From NCBI GenBank assembly GCA_946800325.1, contig CAMPEJ010000014.1, positions 214,264 to 278,263 on the forward strand: a stretch of 64,000 nt of DNA. The letters run 5' to 3'. Shown here piece after piece: positions 63,621 through 64,000 of this stretch. The notes under the pieces were generated by a model that had not been told where the DNA came from, did no database searches, and saw nothing but the letters and a program-made list of their open reading frames with translations. Position numbers and translations under genes: made by a program. Position 1 is the first letter of the stretch. Each line of letters starts with the position of its first letter. The DNA is from Luzula sylvatica (taxonomy: Eukaryota; Streptophyta; Magnoliopsida; Poales; Juncaceae).

Positions 63621-63644
63621 ATCTCCAAGATCCCTCTCTCAACA

Positions 63645-64000
63645 CACCTTTGGTCCTCATTGGTCAAACCACCATTTTAGGGGGAAGGTAAGGTCTCTTC
63701 CTCTTCCCCCTCCATTGTTAAGAAGCTCTCAAGCTCCTCTCGCTCGTCGTCGAGCCATTTTGCCGAGAAGATCGTGTCTCCGCACGGTTTTCGAGGCCGC
63801 TCCGAGGATCTTTTCCTCCCTTTCTCAAGCTCAAGGAAGTTGTTCTCCTCGTCCTCTCACCTCCTCTCAAGGCGTGAAGGCTCGAGGACCTCTCCAAGAT
63901 CCATTCTTGGACTCAATTCTCTCCTTTTTCGGTAATCTCTTTTACAATTGTTGCGTTTTAATTAGGAAAATATTAGATTTGAATAAACTCTGATTGTAGA
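63645..64000 (+). other. Pyrimidine-rich leader, no convincing coding region
   Basis: Downstream of the TATA box the + strand is CT-rich, with repeated CTCAAG/CTCTCAAG motifs (near 63726, 63824 and 63866), as in plant 5' untranslated regions. AAG|GTAAGG at 63685-63693 and TTCG|GTAATC near 63928-63937 resemble splice donors. An open frame over 63715-63993 starts at TTG, not ATG, and has a biased S/R/P/L-rich composition, so I do not call it a gene. AATAAA at 63982-63987 could be a polyadenylation signal if this is the R region of an LTR. Confidence 0.4.

Larger units (their letters stand above)
62775..64000 (+). mobile_element. Candidate 5' LTR (U3/R) of an LTR retrotransposon, partial
   Basis: This is non-repetitive sequence with no similarity to the satellite. 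Seen: it begins TGATAAGG exactly at the junction; the first 150 bases are very AT-rich; a block of spaced TGAACAG-like repeats lies at 63083-63180; a TATA box is at 63613-63620; and a CT-rich leader follows. That order (TG end, several hundred bases of upstream control sequence, TATA, transcribed leader) is what plant Ty3/gypsy-type LTRs look like. No matching CA end, primer-binding site, target-site duplication or gag/pol coding is inside the window, so this remains a hypothesis. The alternative is ordinary intergenic DNA with a host gene promoter firing rightward. Confidence 0.35.

Noticed and set aside
63452..63691. 79-codon frame in the right flank
   Set aside because: It starts at GTG, runs through the inverted repeat and the TATA box, and has no recognisable domain; promoter sequence is the better reading.
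63715..63993. 92-codon frame downstream of the TATA box
   Set aside because: It starts at TTG and has an S/R/P/L-rich composition explained by CT-rich leader DNA; it also runs across a possible splice donor at 63932.

Overview
The window is almost entirely one AT-rich tandem repeat (satellite DNA) array. It runs from base 1, already inside the array, to about base 62774, and is followed by 1.2 kb of unrelated non-repetitive sequence. The basic monomer is 124 bp and about 29% G+C (counted on a typical unit at 26034-26157). There are roughly 510 head-to-tail copies, all in the same orientation. I see no convincing protein-coding gene, tRNA, rRNA or CRISPR array. The many short open frames in the array are by-products of the repeat.

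The organism is most likely a eukaryote with large satellite arrays. A plant is favoured because the right flank (62775-64000) looks like the 5' part of a plant LTR retrotransposon or a plant promoter: an AT-rich start, a TATA box at 63613-63620, then a pyrimidine-rich leader. That assignment is inference; the species and repeat family are not recognised.

The array is organised as successive higher-order repeats (HORs), found by tracking diagnostic indel monomers (108, 117, 120, 123, 132 and 163 bp, and hybrids with a 43-bp deletion). Layout: 1-8887, a 22-monomer family with two near-identical 2729-bp copies at about 3351-6079 and 6080-8887 and a diverged earlier one; 8888-11032, a transition with a 163-bp expanded monomer; 11033-14742, two 15-monomer copies (1855 bp); 12890-18817, an overlapping 24-monomer duplication (2964 bp); 16885-24540, a 31-monomer duplication (3828 bp); 25965-41338, three copies of a 41-monomer HOR (about 5.0 kb), the third remodelled; 41084-42571, a 6-monomer pair; 44690-50137, two 22-monomer copies (2724 bp); 50102-51729, a 7-monomer pair (814 bp); 53110-59018, a 24/25-monomer pair; 61375-62754, a 6-monomer pair (690 bp) ending 20 bp from the array edge.

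Observed period lengths match the monomer count times 124 minus the summed indels, so unit counts are firm while exact block ends are approximate. Nested, overlapping HORs of different size point to repeated unequal exchange or local segmental amplification. Substitutions cluster at CpG-derived sites, which suggests long-term cytosine methylation. The most interesting points are the nested HOR history, the CpG/TpG/CpA variant triads, the dyad-rich monomer, and the abrupt right junction, where the flank begins with TG exactly where satellite homology stops.
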